Source of the DNA: Novosphingobium chloroacetimidivorans
GTDB taxonomy: Bacteria; Pseudomonadota; Alphaproteobacteria; Sphingomonadales; Sphingomonadaceae
Direction: 5' to 3'
Length of the DNA: 64,000 bases
Assembly (NCBI RefSeq): GCF_014204535.1
Contig: NZ_JACHLR010000005.1
Span: 124,001-188,000, forward strand
The translations under genes were made by a program, and so were the position numbers. Below the pieces are notes generated by a model. That model saw only the letters and a list, made by a program, of their open reading frames with translations. It was not told the origin of the DNA and ran no database searches. Shown piece after piece: positions 61,497 through 64,000 of this stretch (within the stretch, counting starts at the first letter, position 1; each line of letters begins with the position of its first letter).

Positions 61497-62303
61497 TCAA
61501 TTCAGGCCGCGGCTCTGGCCGCCGTCGACGCGGTAGTTGGCGCCGGTGATGAAGCCCGAGCGCGGGCTGGCGAGCATGCAGGCGACCATCGCCAGCTCCT
61601 CCGGCTTGCCGACGCGGCCGACCGGCGGAATATCGAACACCTTCGCCTCGCCGAATTTCTCGCAGATTTCCTCGAAGCTGGCGTCCGGATTGCCGAACTT
61701 CTCGCGCCCGAAGCGCATCAGGCCGTCGACCATGATGATGCCGGGCGTCAGGATATTGGCCGTGACGCCCACGTTGCGCAGAGAGCCGGCCAGGCTGACG
61801 GTGTAGTTGTTGAGCGCCGCCTTGGCCGCCGAATAGTCCGCGCCGACGTTGTTGGGCTGCATGGCGACGGCGCTGGAGACGTTGACGATGCGCCCGAACT
61901 TGGCCCCAATCATGTCGGGGATGCACAGCTGGCACAGCTGTACCGCGCCCAGCGTGTTGGCCTTGTAGTTCGAGAGGAAATCGGCCGCGTCGATCTCGTG
62001 CGGCTTCTTTGCGGAATTGCCCTCCGAGTTGCCGCCGGCGTTGTTGATCAGGATTTCGACGTTGCCGCCCAGCGCCGCCACCGCCTCGGCATGGACGGCC
62101 TGCGCGCCGCCGTCCTCGGCCAGTTCACCGATGGCGACACCGGCTGCGCCGATCGCCTTCGCCACGGCCTCGGCCCTTTCGCGATTGCGGCCATGCACGA
62201 CGACCTGCGCGCCTTCCTGCGCGAGCATGCGCACGATCGCCTCGCCGATGCCGCTGCTGCTGCCGGTGACCAGAGCGCGGCGGCCCTTCAGGTCCAGATC
62301 CAT
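61497..62303 (-). CDS. Short-chain dehydrogenase/reductase
   Basis: 268 aa: RRALVTGSSSGIGEAIVRML, NADP-type HGRNRERAE, ILINNAGGNSEGN, catalytic Ser in RIVNVSSAVAMQPN, DYSAAKAALNNYT, and TPGIIMVDGLMRFG. ATG 62303 chosen for the family start MDLDLKGRRALVTG. Co-transcribed with the DapB-like gene. Confidence 0.86.
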   Translation of the reverse strand: MDLDLKGRRALVTGSSSGIGEAIVRMLAQEGAQVVVHGRNRERAEAVAKAIGAAGVAIGELAEDGGAQAVHAEAVAALGGNVEILINNAGGNSEGNSAKKPHEIDAADFLSNYKANTLGAVQLCQLCIPDMIGAKFGRIVNVSSAVAMQPNNVGADYSAAKAALNNYTVSLAGSLRNVGVTANILTPGIIMVDGLMRFGREKFGNPDASFEEICEKFGEAKVFDIPPVGRVGKPEELAMVACMLASPRSGFITGANYRVDGGQSRGLN

Positions 62304-62402
62304 GTTCGTCGCTCTCCCGTCTTGGCGCGCGAGAAACCACGATGGCGGACCATGCGCTATCCCCAGATGGGAATGCCGATGTTTTACCATCCACCTCGCG
62401 CT

Positions 62403-62831
62403 TCAAAACAAGCCACGCCGCGCCAAGGCAATGCCGGCAAGGTTCTTCGTGCGCGGTACATGACGCAAGCCAACCCGCGCGAAGCCGGCCGCAGCCTGGT
62501 GGAACCTGGCGAGGTATGGCGCCAGATGCGGGCTCCGGCACTTCTGTCGCCCGCTCGCCTGGGCGATCACCAGGGCGGAGTCTCCTACCAGCAGGATATC
62601 CGTGCAGGCTTGCGCATCCGCGAGTTCCATCGCCATGAGCAGCGCCAGCCATTCGGCCTGGTTGTTGTCGCCATAACCCTGATCGTCGCGGAACCAGGCC
62701 ACGCCGCGGCTTACCACCGCAGCGTGCATCGGCCCGGGATTGGGCGCGCAGCCACCGTCGAAGTGGAAGGTGCGACGCTCGCTCGGGTGTGATGGCACGG
62801 AACTGCGGCCCTGCTGTGGCTTTGATCCCAT
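62403..62831 (-). CDS. RNase HI-like protein
   Basis: 142 aa. The RNase H fold shows the first Asp in TFHFDGGCAPNPGPMHAAV, the Glu in NNQAEWLALLMAME and the Asp in ILLVGDSALVIAQ. The fourth carboxylate, normally in an AD-LA segment near the end, reads KNLAGIALARRG, so it is Gly here. Activity is therefore uncertain, although the first three residues are intact. Divergent from the glutaredoxin gene. Confidence 0.8.
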   Translation of the reverse strand: MGSKPQQGRSSVPSHPSERRTFHFDGGCAPNPGPMHAAVVSRGVAWFRDDQGYGDNNQAEWLALLMAMELADAQACTDILLVGDSALVIAQASGRQKCRSPHLAPYLARFHQAAAGFARVGLRHVPRTKNLAGIALARRGLF

Positions 62832-62864
62832 TCGCGGGATCTGACCTTCGCGATGGAGACTGGC

Positions 62865-63110
62865 ATGGCCGATAGCAAGAGCGCGACGTTGTACCGCATG
62901 GTGCTGCCCGATCACACCTGCCCGTTCGGGGTTCACGCCAAGCAGCTGCTGGAGCAAGCCGGCTTCGAGGTCGAGGACAAGGTGCTCTCGTCGCGCGAGG
63001 AGGTCGACGCCTTCAAGGACGAGCATGGCGTCCAGACCACCCCCCAGGTGTTCATCGATGGCGAGCGCGTTGGCGGCAGCGACGATCTGGAGCGCTACCT
63101 GGCTCGCTAA
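62865..63110 (+). CDS. Monothiol glutaredoxin
   Basis: 81 aa. The active site reads PDHTCPFGVHAKQLLEQAG, a single Cys (CPFG) so monothiol type; the cis-Pro/glutathione site is VQTTPQVFIDGERVGGSDDL. GGAG lies 7 nt before ATG 62865, which I prefer to the ATG 4 codons upstream. Redox or Fe-S cluster handling is likely. Confidence 0.88.
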   Translation: MADSKSATLYRMVLPDHTCPFGVHAKQLLEQAGFEVEDKVLSSREEVDAFKDEHGVQTTPQVFIDGERVGGSDDLERYLAR

Positions 63111-63141
63111 GCCTGCGACCGCTTTTTGGCGAGGCGACGTT

Positions 63142-63504
63142 CTACCCCGGCTCGGGCCTGGACCGCTTCTCCCCGGTCTCGCTGGACGCACGGCTCGGTC
63201 GCGAGTGGATCGAGCGGCTGCCGACCTGAAGACCGTCACTCGCCATTTGTGCGACGCGGATGCGGTAGGGACCTGAACGTGTCGGCATATCCTGGCCCTT
63301 CCAGCTGAGGCGTACCAGGCCGTCTGCGATGAGGCCGTCCACCGCGGCATGCACGAGGGGCATCGCCTCGCGCCAGTGCGTTGCCGCACCCTCGGCGGTG
63401 ATCAGCCTGGCGACTTCACTGGGGCAGATCGTCGCTCCCGCCTCGCGTTGTACCAGCAAGGACAGCAAACCGGCGCGCGCGTCGTCGATGCCGGTCGCCG
63501 CCAT
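63142..63504 (-). CDS. DUF3253 family protein
   Basis: 120 aa. The winged-helix-like DUF3253 domain runs from LLSLLVQREAGATICPSEVA through THWREAMPLVHAAVDGLIAD to WKGQDMPTRSGPYRIRVAQM. The last 30 residues are not part of the family, so the stop may be a later one than in the ancestral gene. ATG 63504 overlaps the preceding stop by 1 bp. Confidence 0.8.
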   Translation of the reverse strand: MAATGIDDARAGLLSLLVQREAGATICPSEVARLITAEGAATHWREAMPLVHAAVDGLIADGLVRLSWKGQDMPTRSGPYRIRVAQMASDGLQVGSRSIHSRPSRASSETGEKRSRPEPG

Positions 63505-63761
63505 CACAGGCCGATTTGGTCCAGTGCGGAGGCAAGTTCGGGATCCATGGCCTGGGTGCCTTTCGGCGTCAGCCGATTGAGCACGGTCCTCACGCGCTGT
63601 TGCGCGACCTGCAAGGTCTTGTGACGAACCTCGCGCGTCCAGTTGGTGCGGCGTAAGCGACTCTGGTTCAGCTGTGCCGCCCATTTCTGTTCCTCGGCGG
63701 CAAGGATCGCCAAGGCCAGCCGCAATCCATCGCGCCGGCCATGTGCATAGTCCTCAGACAT
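63504..63761 (-). CDS. Small basic protein of unknown function
   Basis: 85 aa: GRRDGLRLALAILAAEEQKW; then a Arg/Gln-rich helical part and the end ELASALDQIGL. No family recognised. Coupled to the DUF3253 gene by a 1-bp overlap, so it is likely real and in the same transcript. Confidence 0.58.
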   Translation of the reverse strand: MSEDYAHGRRDGLRLALAILAAEEQKWAAQLNQSRLRRTNWTREVRHKTLQVAQQRVRTVLNRLTPKGTQAMDPELASALDQIGL

Positions 63762-64000
63762 CGAGAGATCCCATAATTGCTCCAGTCCAAGACAATGCGC
63801 GCATGCTCAGGTTGTGCCGCATATGGCCTGCGGCTGTTCGATTTGCATGTAAAGTGCATGAAAATTGGCACCGCGTCGCTGTTCGAGAGTTCGCCGAACA
63901 GTTGCTCGTAATCAGCTCTTTGCAGACTGGTCACGGTGCCGCGATGCAGCTACGTCATGATCTCGCCAGGTCGTCGTCGCTATGGAGAGCTCCAAATCAT
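63762..64000. other. Window end, no supported gene
   Basis: 239 bp upstream of the small minus-strand gene. A minus-strand frame of 88 codons (63668-63934) overlaps the preceding gene out of frame and lacks a ribosome site, so I do not call it. The segment probably holds the promoter for the two genes to its left. Confidence 0.4.

Noticed and set aside
63116..63230. Plus-strand peptide with FGEATFYPGSGLDRFSP after the glutaredoxin gene
   Set aside because: Could be a gene remnant, but it is short, has no start and overlaps the DUF3253 gene; not enough to call.
63668..63934. 88-codon minus-strand frame at the right edge
   Set aside because: Overlaps the 85-aa gene out of frame, no ribosome site and no family.

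Overview
The window is about 64 kb of GC-rich DNA. It carries five TonB-dependent receptors in the first 27 kb, many short-chain dehydrogenases, frequent GTG/TTG starts, a bacteriophytochrome kinase and dispersed palindromic intergenic repeats. Together these point to an alphaproteobacterium of the order Sphingomonadales (Novosphingobium/Sphingomonas/Sphingobium type). This assignment is inferred from gene content alone.

Positions 1-1374 are the right-hand end of an integrative element: a phage-type tyrosine integrase running off the left edge, and a 45-nt 3' fragment of a tRNA-Thr(UGU) gene. Next comes the most notable region, 1.5-13.1 kb. It reads as a complete outer-membrane-to-sulfate route for sulfoquinovose (SQ, the sulfolipid sugar): two TonB receptors, a GH31 sulfoquinovosidase with the sulfonate-recognition residues of the Agrobacterium enzyme, a LacI regulator, a 6-oxo-glucose-type aldo/keto reductase, an SsuD-like FMNH2-dependent SQ monooxygenase, then a Tat-exported SorA-type sulfite dehydrogenase and its SorB-type cytochrome c lipoprotein. 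This is a sulfo-SMO pathway in which a TonB receptor sits where the known Agrobacterium cluster has an ABC importer. No flavin reductase and no inner-membrane SQ transporter is visible nearby.

13.3-29.5 kb holds an SDR, a bacteriophytochrome histidine kinase, a ZnuD-like zinc receptor, a GST-like protein with trhO, a TonB receptor translationally coupled to a glycerophosphodiester phosphodiesterase (with a candidate Pho box upstream), another receptor, a CMP/dCMP-type deaminase coupled to a DUF2252 gene, and a decayed SDR fragment. 29.5-39.3 kb is mostly housekeeping or stress related: CYTH-CHAD protein, YegD-like Hsp70, diguanylate cyclase, MaeB malic enzyme, Bcr/CflA MFS pump and an aldo/keto reductase. 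39.4-45.8 kb carries poorly characterised envelope proteins, an HNH protein, a SirB1-like protein, a Gly/Tyr/Arg-rich lipoprotein and an App1-like phosphatase.

46-57 kb is a second carbohydrate locus: SDR, LysR regulator, split transketolase, ACS-family MFS transporter, OprB-like porin, membrane PQQ glucose dehydrogenase and two more SDRs. 57-58.5 kb carries nhaA behind a strongly structured 5' leader that resembles a cation riboswitch, with a decayed gene tail just after its stop. The right end (58.7-64 kb) has two proteins of unknown function, an SDR/DapB-like reductase pair, an RNase HI-like protein, a monothiol glutaredoxin and a DUF3253 gene. No CRISPR array, rRNA gene or intact tRNA gene was seen.
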